DNA of 64,000 nt from Anodontia alba (Eukaryota; Mollusca; Bivalvia; Lucinida; Lucinidae): NCBI GenBank assembly GCA_964016985.1, contig OZ024834.1, forward strand, positions 84,319,911-84,383,910, given 5' to 3'. Positions 1 to 11,994 of the stretch are shown in pieces; the stretch's first letter is position 1; each line of letters starts with the position of its first letter. Made by a program: the position numbers and the translations under genes. A model generated the notes under the pieces. The model saw only the letters and a list, made by a program, of their open reading frames with translations, was not told the DNA's origin and did no database searches.

Positions 1-136
1 AATGTCACTGTACATACGTACATATGAATGTGATGCAAAATAAAACAGTTTACCTGATAAAATACATTTATCATTACTCATAGCCAGACGTATTCGTTGG
101 TACAAAATTAAGATAACAATTACATTTTCATTGTAG

Positions 137-213
137 GTTGCAGCTTGCAGCGTCTGACACTTTGTCAAAGATAACGATCGGAATTCTTGGGGTTGGTGGT
201 ATAGGAAAACACA
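137..213 (+). CDS. D-2-hydroxyacid dehydrogenase exon with GxGxxG loop
   Basis: The acceptor is ttgtag and the donor is gtaagt. The reading frame opens on the last base of a codon and reads LQLAASDTLSKITIGILGVG then GIGKH, that is, the linker and first beta strand and glycine loop of the nucleotide-binding domain. It ends in phase 1. Confidence 0.85.
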
Positions 214-1573
214 GTAAGTTCAAGCAAGTGGCATATGAAGTAAAGTCTTAGTGGTTAGTGATGCCCTGTTCTGATTGGTTAAAATTTTGTCTGCCAGCAA
301 GCAGCACTCTATAGTCTTGAATAAACAATTAATGTCATTCTGTTATGCCCATGACTATTGTCAGATGCACAAAGGTGATGCTAGTGAAAAAGTGTTAGTT
401 TGCGTGAAAAGGCACATTTCTGCCATGTATGACCAAACTCTGACCATCAAAAGAACTTTGATTAGTTCAAGGTGTTATTACTGTCTCCAAGCAGAGACAT
501 AAAATTTATCAAACTGGATTACATGTATAAATCTGCATAAACAGGCTGATCAGAGCATGACATGTATTGAAAAGGGGAAAAGGTACCTTTTAGTGCATGT
601 ATGCTAACTGATAGGGGCCCAAAATATATAATAGCCATGAATGACAGATTTAATGTTTCTTCTGAAAACAAATCATTGCAGATAACTACTTTCACTGCAT
701 TTTACTGTTAGTTTCAAAGCCAATGAACAGGCTTCAGAAGATATTCTCACTAACCAGCTGGTCTCTTTGGTTATTGAGAGACTTGGTAGCCCTCTTCTTA
801 TATGCCACTTGGTTCAATATATTATATATTTCTTAGTGAATCATTTGTTCTAAGATCTAGTGTAGATTTAGCGCATGGCCTTGATACACATAAAACTCTT
901 TATAACACGGTTCGTTATAAAACGGTTTTGGATACAACACGGTTCAAAGATGGATCCCAAAAATGTAAAGATTATATAGAAAAAATGACCATAAATGGTC
1001 ATTTTTTCTATATAATCTATATATTTTTGTTTGGATATAACACAGTTGTACACAGTTGTATAACTAACAAGGTTTATGCTTTTGACCCCAACAATATTGT
1101 TATAAAGAGGTTGTGGTGTATCAGTGTTTTGTAAGTACCGCCCTGCTTTTGGCTATATTGTAGAAAGTCATTTTTTCTCAGCATGGTGCTTTACATCATG
1201 AAAGCATACCCATATAATTTTGACCCCCTTAAACCCCACTTTTATATATGTGTATAGTAAAACCGGTTTACAGGGGTAAACATTATTTTTCTTATTTGTG
1301 CTCAAAACATAGATTGTGGGTACTCGTTAGAACCGCCTCGGCGAGGCGGTTCTAACGGTATCCACAATGTATATTTTGAGCAGATACATCAGAAATTTTT
1401 ATCTGAAATTATTATCTGAATTTTTATCTGAAAATTTTCAGTTTTTGATGGTGAAATTTTCAATATATCTGAAATGTTTTGGTAATGATTCTGAAGAAAA
1501 AACAAATTTGCAATGTTTTATGCGGTGTTTTTTTTTTTTTTTTTTTTTTTTTTTTCTTTTTTGTTTTGTTTTG

Positions 1574-1629
<56 letters not shown>

Positions 1630-4594
1630 CTTTTTCATATTTTCTTTATAAAGCATAATCATTTCGAAAACACGCCTATTCAGATATATTGAGAATTTTA
1701 CCAGCAAAAAATGAAAACTTTCAGACGAAAAATCCAGGTAGTTTTCATATTTCTGCTCTAAACATAGATTTCGGGTACTCATTAGAACGAGGCGATTCTA
1801 CCGAGTTGAATGTTACTCAGTAGAGTCTCCGATGAGGTGATTCTAATGAGTTCACATAACATACATTTCATGATGATACAAGGACATTTCTGTAATTATA
1901 TCCAGAATTTTTTTCACTCTTGGGCTATTAAGATATTTTCCTAGGGACAAAAAAACGAGTTCGATTTAGCCATGGTAAACGAGTCACCGGTGTTCGAGTC
2001 ATTTTACTGTATATGTATAAAACAACTGTATATGTATCTAATATAACAAATCATAATATCCATCTTCTTTCAGTGGCTAAAATATGTAAAGCATTTGGTA
2101 TGACCGTCTGGGGATTAACAAGGCGCCCTCCAACACCTGAAAGCAGGAGCCCAGACGTCGACGTGTACAAGTAAGTGTTATATCGCCGGACTTAGCTTGA
2201 AAATATCCTATCTTCCGCGGCATAATATCCGATCGCCCATGGGTAAGCTTACATGGAAGCAAAACAGGCCTGAGAAAACAGTAAAGGCTCAGATCAGATA
2301 CTGCAGAGTGCAGCGTCTAATAAGGCTCTATACTGTTTGCCACTCGCCCAACCGTTTTTGATACATGGCTGATAGGCAAGGTGGGCGAAGCATGCTTACC
2401 AAGTACTGCTTACTTTCCATGGACGCCTGATTAGACCCCAATTATTTTTGGTCCATGTCTGTCTGTTTGAGCATTCCAAATTTTGTATTTGTGTATGTCG
2501 ACTTTATGATTTTCCGAAATGTAATTTGGGTGCCATGAACTCAAACTCATACATCAGCATGTAGTGAAAAGGACATTCAAAGTTAAGGACAAGAACCTAA
2601 AGTGTGATGTTTCTATTCCGTATTGTATTAATGCAGTCTTCTGTTCTCTACCTCTACTTTATTGTATTATGGCATTATAAAAAGCCAGCGACCCAGTGAA
2701 AAGTAAGTTTTTGTCAACGCTAGGACCCGAAACATAGACAGGTAATTTTGTTACTGAAAGAAAGTTTAGGCAATGTTGTTTTTACAATCACTGAAAAGTT
2801 CATCTATATGAGTGGCATTAATAACTCGCAAGTTTTTACGGCGGTGTGTCAATTTGGGTTAATTACCATTGTTAAGGTGGAAAACAGTGCTTAGACAAAA
2901 AAAAAAAAAAAAAAAAAAGAAGATTTTGCACTGTCCATAGTGCATGCATTAGAATACACGAGAGTACATTTCTTGAATCCAGAGGAGGATACCCTTCTTT
3001 CCTTCCTGAGACTAATAAGTTTTAGTCCTGGAACTGCATTTAAGATACTGTATGTACGATTTTCTACATTATTTATCTAGCCTTACGCAGAAAAATATAC
3101 ACTCTGAAAACAGTTAATTGTGCATTTAATATAGCCGCTACGATTGATATTGAGGAAAACACGTGTTTAGAATGTTATGGTTGAACACATTTTGGACATT
3201 AAATTTGTTCTTAAAATTGGTGGAACAGTTTTATTTGCCGTGATAAGATTTTAATAATGTTAGCATTTCGTAAACAGTGCATTGTGAAAGGTTTGCTACT
3301 TACCATTCAATGTCTTCGTTTGCCAAATTTATCACAGAAACATATATTGCGTGCACTACCTCTAACGAGTACTCACGACATATATTTTTGTGAAAGAAAA
3401 TGAGAAAAAAATATCATTTGTGTTGGTTAAAACGACTGATCTGTCCAGATGGGGTGTAGACGTATACCTTTCACCTAGGTGTATTAACCTAATTAGCTCA
3501 TTTATATATAAAATGATAAATGTTTGAAAATAATCAAAGTACTGACAGCATTGGTAGGTCGATTGTCTCTCACATATGTCCCAGTTCAGGTTTTAGAGAT
3601 AACCCTCTATCAACAGCACTCTGACGTCAAGGGCGACAAGAATTGCGCGGCTATAAGTAACCGTTACCTGGATTTCGTCTAACGCTCGGTTTAATTACAT
3701 TGATCAATGATATTCACGTGGACAACTACTTTAAGGATTTTTTTGCGTTTGTATACTATGGCTCGATTGTAAACAATCAACTAAAAACAAAACGATCAAA
3801 TTGATTTTAATTGTTTTTAGATCATTAGATGGCTTGCCGGAACTTCTTCAAAACTGCGATTATATCTGTAATTTGCTGCCTTCTACCCCAGGGACTGTCA
3901 ACCTTCTCTCCGGGGACATTCTAGCCAATTGCAAACAGCAGGTAAACTATACGATTAATATTATAATAGCTAATTTGAATTCTAATGTAATTAATTGAAA
4001 TAAGGTTATAATAGAAAAGGACACTGTGCCACTTTTACATGATGAAGTAATGCAGCTCTCGGTTAATATAAAAATTCGAAAGGATCATCTTGTCAACCTG
4101 ATTAACCATTTGAGGAACCCAAATGTAATCACATATACGCTAGGATTTACACCTTAATTGTAATAGTGGTAATGCAGTCGAATTTCAATGTCTCCTACAT
4201 CTTTGGGACCATGGAATATGTTCTAGACATGAGTATCTCGAGCTTGGGATGGAGGGAGGGGTAACTTGGGGGTAATTGTGGTACGGGTGTGCGAGCTAGT
4301 ATTTCGAAAACTACCCCATTCGTATACTTGGTCTCTGAAAACACAGACCCATTCATATACTTGATCGTCTGAAATGTTGACCTATTCATATACTGCCATT
4401 TGATTTTTATACCCATTCATATAGAATATACTCTTCGCTCTTTGCATACATGTTTAAAAATAAAAAATACAATTGTATTTCACAAATTAAACGCCTTTTA
4501 TCTATCATTTTGTACACTGGCACGCATTTACATAACTCAGCTGTCTAACCGAGTTATTCCTAGTGGACTCGTCTATCCTTATCATTTGGACAAT

Positions 4595-4633
<39 letters not shown>

Positions 4634-7600
4634 AAAGGTGGGGCCTTTCATATACCAATCAAGAAAAATCTGGTTAATCATATACTTTTTGTTGAAAAAA
4701 GGGGCTAATCATATACGTGGCAGCACTGAAAAAGGGGTCATTCGGCATACAAATCCGTACTATGCCATATATAGGAAGTTACCCCTCCCCCACCCCACCC
4801 TCCGACCCCCATATAAGAAAATGGTATGTTGAGGGGGTAAAATAGGGATGTTAAATAATGATATGCTGGGCGTGCGTAGTTTTTACGTACTCACTAAAAT
4901 CAATGAGTACACACAACATATGATATTATAAAATAAGTCATTTTCCCTCAGGTGATGCTAAATTATTGTTTCCTTGAGCTGTCAGAAGAACTTCCTAGGG
5001 ATTCAAAAACGAGTTCAAATAAACCATCATTTAAGCTTCATTAAAGTTAGATTATTTATTGTAGTTACTGACGTAGTTGTCCTCAAGCACCCAGACTTTT
5101 AGATTTACTCTTTGCTTTTTATTATTTATTTATTTATTTTATTTTTTTTTTGCGAATTTTCTCACCGAAAGTCATCTGTAATTCATTACCTTATTTACAC
5201 GCATGTCGCTGAACAACTATTATTTTGAAAAGCGATGTTTTATCTTAAAATTTATATTTTGCTATATATTGTACTGATTGAAAACAGCAAATACATTTAC
5301 ATTAAAATGTATATATAAATTTGCATTACAATGTATGTGTCATTTCAGAAATGTGTTTTTATAAATGTTGCCAGAGGTGATATCATTGACGAGGCGAGTT
5401 TTATAAAAGCTATCAAGTAAGCTTCACTAATAATAATAATAATAATAATAATAACTATTTGAGTCGGGACACATCATTTCCTACAATATTGCGTGTGCGC
5501 ATCCGCGTAGGCTGATCAGTCTTCGCTGTCCATCTGCAGACGCTTTGAATCCTTGGCTACCCACAGAGTGTCCTGCAAAGACCTGACCATACAAATCTGT
5601 TTTTGCTGCGCCCACACGGAGTCTTGTAGGAAATGCTGTCCCCAGGTCATTTTACTACTAACCCTACTTTCTGATTTACTCTGCTCAGATTACATAGTAA
5701 TTGTTTGGATATCAACAAACGTTATGCTCCAAAATACAATAAACCAGTGACTTACATGTTTAATTGGTTCTGATGATAGATAATCTCTTATACATGATCG
5801 ATACTAACGTACAATATAATTACATTACTTTTACTTATATTATGAAAGTACTGTTTCATCAAATCATAATATGTAATTTCGATAAATTAACATTCCATCA
5901 CACATCGTTAAAACGTGCTTACCAAATATAACAATGTCGACTCTCAAAAATATGCATTCAAAAAAACAACAACTTTGGAACTGATGTGGACCTTCCACTT
6001 CTTTAAATTTCTTGTCAGTTGTGTTTCCTTTCTTAGTGACTATGCATAATATAAAATAAAACTACGTAAATTAAATCTGGGGATACCATGGAAAAGCCCC
6101 CGTTAGGGCACGGAGATACCAGATAAGAGTTGAATGACAGGAACAGACATCACGAACTCCATTTATATTGTTTCAAGTGTAGATGTGGTTAATTTCACCA
6201 ATAATACTTGTTTTTCAAAAAAGAAAATTATTCTCCAATGATTCATTGATCTTTTATGCCATTTATGAGTTTCGCAATATCATTATTATTTTCTTTAGTT
6301 CTGAGCCACTATGAAATGACTTTCAAGTGTATAACGACAACGGTCTATTATTTTGTCTTATTTCAGAAATGGCTGGTTAAGTGGTGCAGTTCTTGATGTC
6401 TATGTTAAAGAGCCAATTCCGCCAGAAAGTGAGGTTTGGAACCTACCAGGGGTCATAATTACTCCCCATGTCTCCGGTTGGTCTACCCATGCTTCTGTAA
6501 GTCTTGTTAGGCCGGTACAGGTCTATGCAAATAGTGAAGATTTAAACTAAACACCAATCTGCACAGCCCGTCTAAATCAGGCCTAATCAGCCAAATCTGG
6601 TCAGTAACCCGGAACATTCATGCTTCAGCCGTTTTCAATTTTGTCCTAGTCCAACTTGTACTTTTCTTGTGCTCTAGCTGCAGAGCGCCATTAAGCCCTG
6701 TGCTTTGTTTAATCATAATTATCTATTATACAGTCGACACTCGTTATCTCGAACTCGCTTATCTCGAATAACCGCTTATCTTGAAGTGAAATTCGGGTAC
6801 CTGTTTTAACATGGAAATCTAAGAACAGGCAACAAAATATTGAAAAGAGGAGAAATTGATCCTAAGGAGCAATTTCTCCTCTTTTCCACAATATTTTCAA
6901 TATATCTCTAACTTCAGGAGTCAAATTACATTTTCATTTGTTAAATGTGGTTGTTCGTTTTATTGTTTTTCTTACTTCTGCAACTCTGATATTTCGAGGT
7001 ACGGATATCTCGAAGTGTTTCAGAGAGTCCCTTGGAATTCGAGATAACGAGAGTCGACTGTATATGTTTTACTTTGATGTTTCACTGATGCGGTACACTA
7101 CCTCTTCGCAGATCGAAGACGTATTTGTACTAGATCAGATCTGGCGAGGTTTCTAAACTGTAATGGCATAATGGCACAATCCGGCATCCAAGGCAGACCC
7201 ATTAGTTCCAAGGCGGTTCCCCTGTTGCATTTCTATTTTCTTTGTAGTTCGGGTATTTTGCTGTGTTGTTTTGTTTGAGCATTACAGATGTGTCTTCTCT
7301 CTTCTTTTGTACTTCTCTGGAATTCAGTGTTTCACTTCGGGAAGGCTTTCGGTTTTCCTGGGTAACTTTGTATTTTATTTGTATTTTACCCTTTTATCTC
7401 CTTTTTTTTTTTTTTTTTTTTTTCTGTTTCATGCCAAAGCACTATTTGTGAATATTTTTTGATAACTCGATAAAACAATGGCAAACAAATAAATTGGACA
7501 TTCAAAGATATAAACTGAATAAATATGACAGGATGATTTCGGTATCAGTTTTTTTTTCTAATCGATTGATTGATTGAACCGGGTCCAGCTAGCCTTATAC

Positions 7601-9527
7601 TTAATTTTAGTAATGTTTTACTGGCCGTAAAAGTGCTTTAAACCCGGTGGTTTACTCTACTGACCGTTCTAAGGATGTGGTCCCGGTGTTAGTCTTACTC
7701 TTTGTTGCTTTGTGGTTTATTCTACAAGGCGATTTGTTGTATGTCTTACCTTGTGCCATTTTGTTCTTGTGTTTTTCAGTCCTTTTAGCATTGCGATTAC
7801 CTCGCTTGGGGAAGAGAGGGCTAATCTTAGTGCTTTTCGTACGTTTGATCGATTTGTGCTTGTTTGGATTTGTCGGTTTCCTCTTCCTCTTGTGTCTGGG
7901 AAGGGCTGCAGTTTGTGATTGTGGCACTCCCTGGTGGACTTTTCTCTTACCTTTTTTTTTGCGATTGTGGCATTCCCTGGACATTTCTCTTACCCTTTTT
8001 TGAAAATATATTTGTAATTTGCAGCTGCATCAAAATTAAGTTTCGCGCTTGAAAACTAGTTAACCCCCACCCCACCACCACCACCATTCCCCACGCCGGA
8101 AGTTTCCCTACTGACCGCTCCAAGGCAGTTCCTCTGTTAGAGTTCTTCTTTGTAGGCCGGAGGTTTCATATGTGGCGTGCGTTTGTTTTGTCATTATTTA
8201 TTCCTAATGTTCCCTTCTTTTGGTAGCTCGGTAAGGCTGTGCTTCGTGATTATGGCATTTCCTGGGTACCTTCACCTATTTTTTTTCGTGTAGGGGAGTC
8301 ATTATTGGCATGACACTGTTTAACTTAATAATCGGGTGTTTCGCGTGATCTAACAGTCTAATCAGCACAAATGGCACAATGGCACAATGACACAATCCAG
8401 CTCCCAAGGCAGACCATATTCGCGTTGTCGGTAATGTCATTGAAAGGCTCATAATTTGTGCTGCCGTATCTCAGATATTACTTCAAAATTTAGTGCCAAA
8501 CAAGGCAAAAAAATGTAAGAGAAAAGTCCAGGGAGTGCCACAATCACAAAGCGCAGCCCTTCCCAGACCCCAAGAGGAAGAGGAAACCGACAAATCCAAA
8601 CAAGCACAAATCGAACAATCGTACGAAAAGCACTAAGATTAACTCTCTCTTCCCCAAGCGAGGTAATCGCAATACTAAAAGGACTAAAAAACACAAGAAC
8701 AAAATGACACACGGAAAGACATACAACAAATCGCCTCGTAGAATAAACCACAAAGCAACAAAGAGTAAGACTAACACCGGGACCACCGCCTTAGAACGAT
8801 CAGTAGAGTAAACCACCGGGGGATTGGGGGTGGGGGCGGTTTAAGCACTTTTACAGCTAGCTAACTTCACCCTGTGTCCCGATGCTACTCTGAATAGAGA
8901 AACACATAAAAATTCGGTTCGCATAAAGGCTCCCAACTCAGTCAATGCATCAAAGCGAAAACATAAAAATCAAATTAATTACTATAATAAACAAAGACGA
9001 GTACTTATGGCTAATTCTACTGTATACCAGAGTAAATGAAAACCAACAGTTGAACCACGGCGGGCCAAGCCAAAGACATATCGTCAAGCCCCAACCCACT
9101 GGTTAAAGTTTTACGAAGAGGCCGTCATTGAGTCTGAGGCCCGAACCACCGTCGTGCAATTAAAGAGTGAAGCATAGCCATCAATAATGATTGGGTTGAC
9201 AACTAGGCATGCAGTCTGCCGCATAATATCCAGGCTATAGCTAATTCTTTTATAACGGTTAATAAGTTTTCTGAATTGCTCCGAAAAGTTACATTTACCT
9301 ACATTTTTCTAAATCTGTACACTAAGTCACCGTTAAATTCTGGTTCCGATATATCTTGTTGCAAGGCAATGGCGGCGGCAATGGTTTATAGTCTGAGTGT
9401 CTATAATGTAAGATATTTTTATTTTCAGCATTTACAGAATGTAAACGAATGTTTTGTGAGGAATTACCACCATTATGTGGCAGGAGAGCCGCTCGAAAGT
9501 CTCCTTGACTGGAAACAAGGATATTGA
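137..9527 (+). CDS. D-2-hydroxyacid dehydrogenase, glyoxylate/hydroxypyruvate reductase type (3' six exons, N-terminus outside window)
   Basis: Six exons join in frame: 137-213, 2074-2170, 3821-3941, 5349-5416, 6367-6496, 9429-9527. All have AG acceptors and GT donors. About 196 residues are present. Visible family marks, in order: Rossmann dinucleotide loop GVGGIG in exon 1; 'LPSTPGTVNLL', the usual L-P-x-T-x-x-T segment; 'NVARGDIIDE' with the substrate-binding Arg; 'AVLDVYVKEPIP' with the catalytic-relay Glu; 'ITPHVSGWS' with the catalytic His; and a C-terminus ending DWKQGY, which matches the V-D-x-x-x-G-Y end of the GhrA-like subgroup. Family knowledge: NAD(P)H-dependent reduction of glyoxylate or hydroxypyruvate, soluble. 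The exact substrate is not decided by sequence alone. The N-terminal lid and first catalytic-domain strands lie upstream of position 1. All key residues after the start of the Rossmann fold are intact, so it looks functional. Confidence 0.9.
885..1120. mobile_element. MITE-E copy in dehydrogenase intron 1
   Basis: A palindromic element runs from TACACATAAAACTCTTTATA to AAAGAGGTTGTGGTGTA. It has a central perfect hairpin (ATTATATAGAAAAAATGACC and its complement) near 968-1018. A second near-identical copy at 27591-27808 proves dispersal. No coding capacity. Confidence 0.75.
1195..1487. mobile_element. MITE-A copy
   Basis: This copy starts CATCATGAAAGCATACC. It holds the family centre GAACCGCCTCGGCGAGGCGG, a near-perfect 50-bp palindrome at about 1315-1368, and ends near GGTAATG. 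Other copies: 11388, 33325, 37369, 38630, 40061, 40480, 57663, 62099. Confidence 0.8.
1529..1627 (+). repeat. Poly-T tract followed by (TG)n microsatellite
   Basis: About 26 T, a short TTTTG bridge, then about 26 TG dinucleotides. The long low-complexity reading frames on both strands here are artefacts. Confidence 0.95.
1660..2011. mobile_element. Chimeric MITE: left half of A fused to right half of C
   Basis: Positions 1660-1795 match the left arm of MITE-A (TTTCGAAAACACGCCTATTC through AAACATAGATT). From about 1806 the sequence follows the right arm of MITE-C (GATTCTAATGAGT, ATTTTCCTAGGGAC, GTTCGAGTCATTTTACTGTA). The switch occurs in the central hairpin that both families share. Confidence 0.6.
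2074..2170 (+). CDS. D-2-hydroxyacid dehydrogenase exon, second strand of Rossmann fold
   Basis: Acceptor tttcag, donor gtaagt. It reads MAKICKAFGMTVWGLTRRPP and ends DVDVYK. 'A-K-x-x-K-A-F-G-M-x-V-W-G-x-x-R' is the expected helix and strand after the glycine loop. The Arg pair after the second strand would suit NADP(H), but this is inference. Confidence 0.88.
2171..3820 (+). other. Dehydrogenase intron 2
   Basis: A decayed MITE-F arm lies near 2287-2342 and a poly-A tract at about 2899-2919. The rest (2920-3820) shows no gene, hairpin or recognised repeat. Confidence 0.5.
3821..3941 (+). CDS. D-2-hydroxyacid dehydrogenase exon with LPSTPGT segment
   Basis: Strong acceptor (ttgtttttag), donor gtaaac. 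It reads SLDGLPELLQNCDYICNLLP followed by STPGTVNLL, the D-x-I-x-x-x-L-P-x-T-x-x-T block of the family. It ends in phase 0. Confidence 0.88.
4172..5052. mobile_element. MITE-C copy split by an insertion with a poly-T tract
   Basis: The left arm at 4172-4240 (CAGTCGAATTTCAATGTC, CATCTTTGGGACCATGGAA) and right arm at about 4840-5052 (CTCACTAAAATCAATGAGTA, TTCCTAGGGATTCAAAAACG) match the MITE-C copies at 23961 and 24508. About 600 bp between them is foreign. It holds a 36-T run (4597-4632) and inverted 'CATTCATATACT' / 'ATATACTTTTT' phrases. Confidence 0.5.
5349..5416 (+). CDS. D-2-hydroxyacid dehydrogenase exon with catalytic Arg (NVARGD)
   Basis: Acceptor catttcag, donor gtaagc. It reads KCVFINVARGDIIDEASFIK and then AIK. 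N-V-A-R-G-D-I-I-D-E carries the substrate-orienting Arg. Confidence 0.88.
5429..5453 (+). repeat. (TAA)n microsatellite
   Basis: Eight TAA triplets directly after exon 4 of the dehydrogenase. Confidence 0.9.
5462..5655. mobile_element. MITE-J copy in dehydrogenase intron 4
   Basis: It begins GTCGGGACACATCATTTCC and ends TTGTAGGAAATGCTGTCCCC, inverted termini of about 20 bp. The copy at 23598-23842 shares both ends and the inner phrases GCGCATCCGCG and CAGTCTTCGCTG. Confidence 0.7.
6367..6496 (+). CDS. D-2-hydroxyacid dehydrogenase exon with catalytic Glu and His
   Basis: Acceptor tatttcag, donor gtaagt. It contains GAVLDVYVKEPIP (the Glu that tunes the catalytic His) and IITPHVSGWS (the catalytic His). 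It ends in phase 0 after S-T-H-A-S. Confidence 0.9.
6729..7062. mobile_element. MITE-D copy, Tigger/pogo-like, flanked by TA
   Basis: TA then CAGTCGACACTCGTTATC on the left and GATAACGAGAGTCGACTG then TA on the right. CAGT termini and a TA target duplication are typical of Tc1/mariner Tigger elements (family knowledge). The inner palindrome GGAGAAATTGATCC...GCAATTTCTCC is at 6848-6882. Copies also lie at 21947 and 25169. Confidence 0.85.
7625..8003 (+). mobile_element. R1 repeat, sense copy
   Basis: Opens AAAAGTGCTTTAAACCCGG and runs through TTACTCTACTGACCGTTCTA to two tandem copies of a ~40-bp unit, GATTGTGGCACTCCCTGG plus TCTCTTACCTTTTTTT. Copies in this window share the 3' end but start at different 5' points, which is retrotransposon behaviour. 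The long hydrophobic open frames are GT-rich artefacts. Confidence 0.65.
8106..8295 (+). mobile_element. R1-related variant
   Basis: Contains GTTTCATATGTGGCGTGCG and ends GATTATGGCATTTCCTGGGT plus ACCTTCAC. A second copy lies at 20085-20232. The end is a diverged form of the R1 3' unit. Confidence 0.5.
8513..9215 (-). mobile_element. R1 repeat, longest copy, antisense
   Basis: Starts on this strand with AAAATGTAAGAGAAAAGTCC, the reverse complement of the R1 3' end, and extends through GTAGAATAAACCACAAAGCA to a 5' module (GAACCACGGCGGGCCAAGCC, CAAGCCCCAACCCACTGG). That module recurs at 12676-12990. About 700 bp, so R1 is longer than its other copies suggest. Confidence 0.6.
9429..9527 (+). 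CDS. D-2-hydroxyacid dehydrogenase terminal exon
   Basis: Acceptor attttcag, phase 0. It reads HLQNVNECFVRNYHHYVAGE and then PLESLLDWKQGY, followed by a TGA stop at 9525-9527. The N-x-x-x-Y-x-x-G-x-x-L pattern and the GY end match the last helix of GhrA-like reductases. I see no clear AATAAA nearby; an ATTAAA lies at 9815-9820. Confidence 0.87.
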   Translation, partial: HLQNVNECFVRNYHHYVAGEPLESLLDWKQGY

Positions 9528-9959
9528 CAACAGCATTTGGATTGAACAAATAGAAAAGATTTTATCAACAGTGGTGCGTGCTCAGCAAGAATATTGATAA
9601 GAGAAAAAGGGACAGTCGGCAGGGGCACTGTGTGTTTGTGTATATGTTTGTTTGGGATGTGGGCAATCGCGCACAGACAACGACATGCTTCTTGTGTCTA
9701 AACCTTTTGACAGTATAAACAATCGACAGTAATATGCATTGGAGATGTACTCGATTGGGAACAGTCTTATTGGAAAAAAAAAAAAAAAAAAAAAAAAAAA
9801 GAAAACGTGCTAGTATTAAATGAATTGGCAGTTTTTCTGACAATATTTGTAGTGTCCTTGGTGAACTTTTAAATTCACTAAGCCTCTTCTGACATAGGGA
9901 CTAACCTAAAAGGAAGGCATTTCCATTTAACCTATTTAAGTCTGGCGTCCCATAAATGG

Positions 9960-10033
9960 GACATAGGCAAACAGTGTAGACCCAGATCAGACGCCGCTGA
10001 ACGCTGCGTCTGATCAGGGTCTACACTGTTTGC
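9960..10033. mobile_element. MITE-F hairpin
   Basis: GGCAAACAGTGTAGACCCAG pairs with its complement ending CTACACTGTTTGC; loop region GCCGCTGAACGC. It sits inside a larger element with GTCCCATAAATGGGACAT on its left. About 15 copies of this hairpin lie in the window: 14641, 22305 (half), 23112, 26573, 27085, 32503, 37244, 38037, 55772, 57486, 61700 and others. Confidence 0.8.
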
Positions 10034-10314
10034 AATAACATTAGAAAGTTTGAATACTAAAATCAACTGTGACGATTTCTATTAAACACCTCTTTGACTA
10101 TACAATGAACCCTTCCAAAGTTCATGATAGGAGAGTTTATTGAAAATATTCAGGCAGAAATAGGTTAAAAGTAGACCCCTTTCAGAAGGCAGGAATAATA
10201 GTTTGGCAGAGTTGTCTCCCTTCACAATTAACAAAAATATTGGACATGAGCCGCTTTCCGCAATTGTTCGTTCTTTACTTAGAAAAGATACCATTCTCAG
10301 GTTGTGTTCTTTAA

Positions 10315-10427
10315 TTGGATTGGCAACAAGTATACTTTTACAGTCTTGTCAATTAGATTAGCAACAAGTATACTTTTACAGTCTTGTCAATTAGATTAGC
10401 AACAAGTATACTTTTACAGTCTTGTCA
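10315..10427 (+). repeat. 38-bp tandem repeat, three copies
   Basis: GCAACAAGTATACTTTTACA starts at 10323, 10361 and 10399, exactly 38 bp apart and almost identical, so a recent expansion. Confidence 0.95.
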
Positions 10428-11387
10428 ACCTTTCCGAGTTAGCAAGGATATAAATATCAATGTCCATAATCAACTAATGAGTTAACTCACATGCCGAATA
10501 TATTCAAAACATGAAACATTCCTCTCAAAAATAATTAAAAATGAGCACATCTATTTCTTTACCAATGCAAATCTATAACTACCGAAAGACGTGTTTGATG
10601 AATACCATAAACAGAACCATCAGCAGTGTATATCCGGATGAGCTGATTGCGATTTAGCATTCTCATCTAAAGCTACAGTTTGCACAAGTTCATGCATTTT
10701 TTTATTTTTATTTTTTATTTATTTATTTATGATTTTTTGTATTCCAATATGGCCATTCACATTTTACGTGACTGTGAATTATTAGTATTTATAAAACAAT
10801 ATTTACAATACAACAATAATATATAAGCAACGTTTTCTAACGAGCGCTTGCAGTAGGCTTATTACTTTGGTATCAATGTATAGACCCATCACAGTTTTTG
10901 ATTATGAAACAGTTGAACGCTAGTATTTTTGCATCCTCCAATCGTGTGGCATGCTTCGTCGACTTCGATTGGAGTTATAAAATGAATCCGGATGCCTTCT
11001 GAACACGTTTGTGTGGATCGATCGTGTAAATTGTTCATGGCTTTTCAAATTTGAGGTCAAATTTAGATCCCTTTTTCTTCACGATTAAGTTTTAAATAGT
11101 ATTCGTTCGGATCTTCGCACACTCTACCATCTGCTTTTAAAATATGTATATCTTATTACCTAACCTGCTATAGAGAAGTTATAAAGCATTTATATCCTCT
11201 AACGCATTTTCACCTGTGGTAAAAGCCAGCCAGATTGAACCGATTCTCACAGAACTAGCAACCGGGCACATATTTTGGACAATCTCTAGGTCAAGTGAAC
11301 TACCTAGCAACATTTCTTTTTAAATACAAAGTTGGTAATAAAACATCTATCATACCTTTCTGAGCGCCAATCAAAGCTATCAGCTTA

Positions 11388-11663
11388 TCATGAAAACATA
11401 CCTGTATAATTTTGACCCCCTTAAACCCCAATTTTATTTAGTAAAACTGGGGTTTACAGCGGTATACATTATTTTTCTTATTTCTGCCTTAAACCATAGA
11501 TTGTGGGTATTCGTTAGAACCGCCTCGCCGAGGCGGTTCTAACGAGTACCCACAATCTATGTTTTTAGCAGAAATTTGAAAAATATCAGAATTTTTATCT
11601 GAAAGATTTCAGCTTTTGGTGGTGAAATTTTTCAAAACATTTGAATAGGCGTGTTTTCGTAAT
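11388..11663. mobile_element. MITE-A copy
   Basis: Runs from ATCATGAAAACATACCTG to GGCGTGTTTTCGTAAT. Its central palindrome GAACCGCCTCGCCGAGGCGG is intact. Confidence 0.85.
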
Positions 11664-11672
11664 AAGCTTGAT

Positions 11673-11739
11673 GCTGTGGACCACCTGATGGACTGTCGCC
11701 CGAGGCCGAGTTCATCAGGTCCATCAGGTGGTCCACAGC
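11673..11739. repeat. 21-bp-arm palindrome next to MITE-A
   Basis: The left arm 11673-11693 begins GCTGTGGACCACCTG. It is a perfect complement of the right arm 11719-11739. The 25-bp spacer is GC-rich. Confidence 0.8.
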
Positions 11740-11994
11740 ACCTCGGGGCTGATAGTTTTGACTGTCGCTCAGATAGATATGAAATAGTTGTATAATATTG
11801 CCATACAAATACTCACAATATCCCAGCCAACTAAATTAGTGGATCGAACATTATTCAAAGTAACGTACTTTTGAAAAAGACTTCCCTGATATATTTTTAC
11901 TTAACGAAATCACGAATTCCAATGGTCCGAACATGTTTGTGTCAATGGAAATTTTTGTTTGTTCCAGATTAGGGAAATTCAAGCTACTGAGAGT

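Noticed and set aside
1367..1782. Open frames over the poly-T/(TG)n tract
   Set aside because: Low-complexity translation products (poly-Phe, Cys-Val or His-Thr repeats).
7647..8003. Long hydrophobic open frames (118 and 90 codons) in several R1 copies
   Set aside because: The sequence is GT-rich and gives Val/Leu/Phe-rich frames by composition. Frames differ between copies, both strands are open, and there is no start context or domain.
9774..9800. Poly-A tract as sign of a processed pseudogene
   Set aside because: No intronless gene copy precedes it on either strand and no flanking duplication was found.
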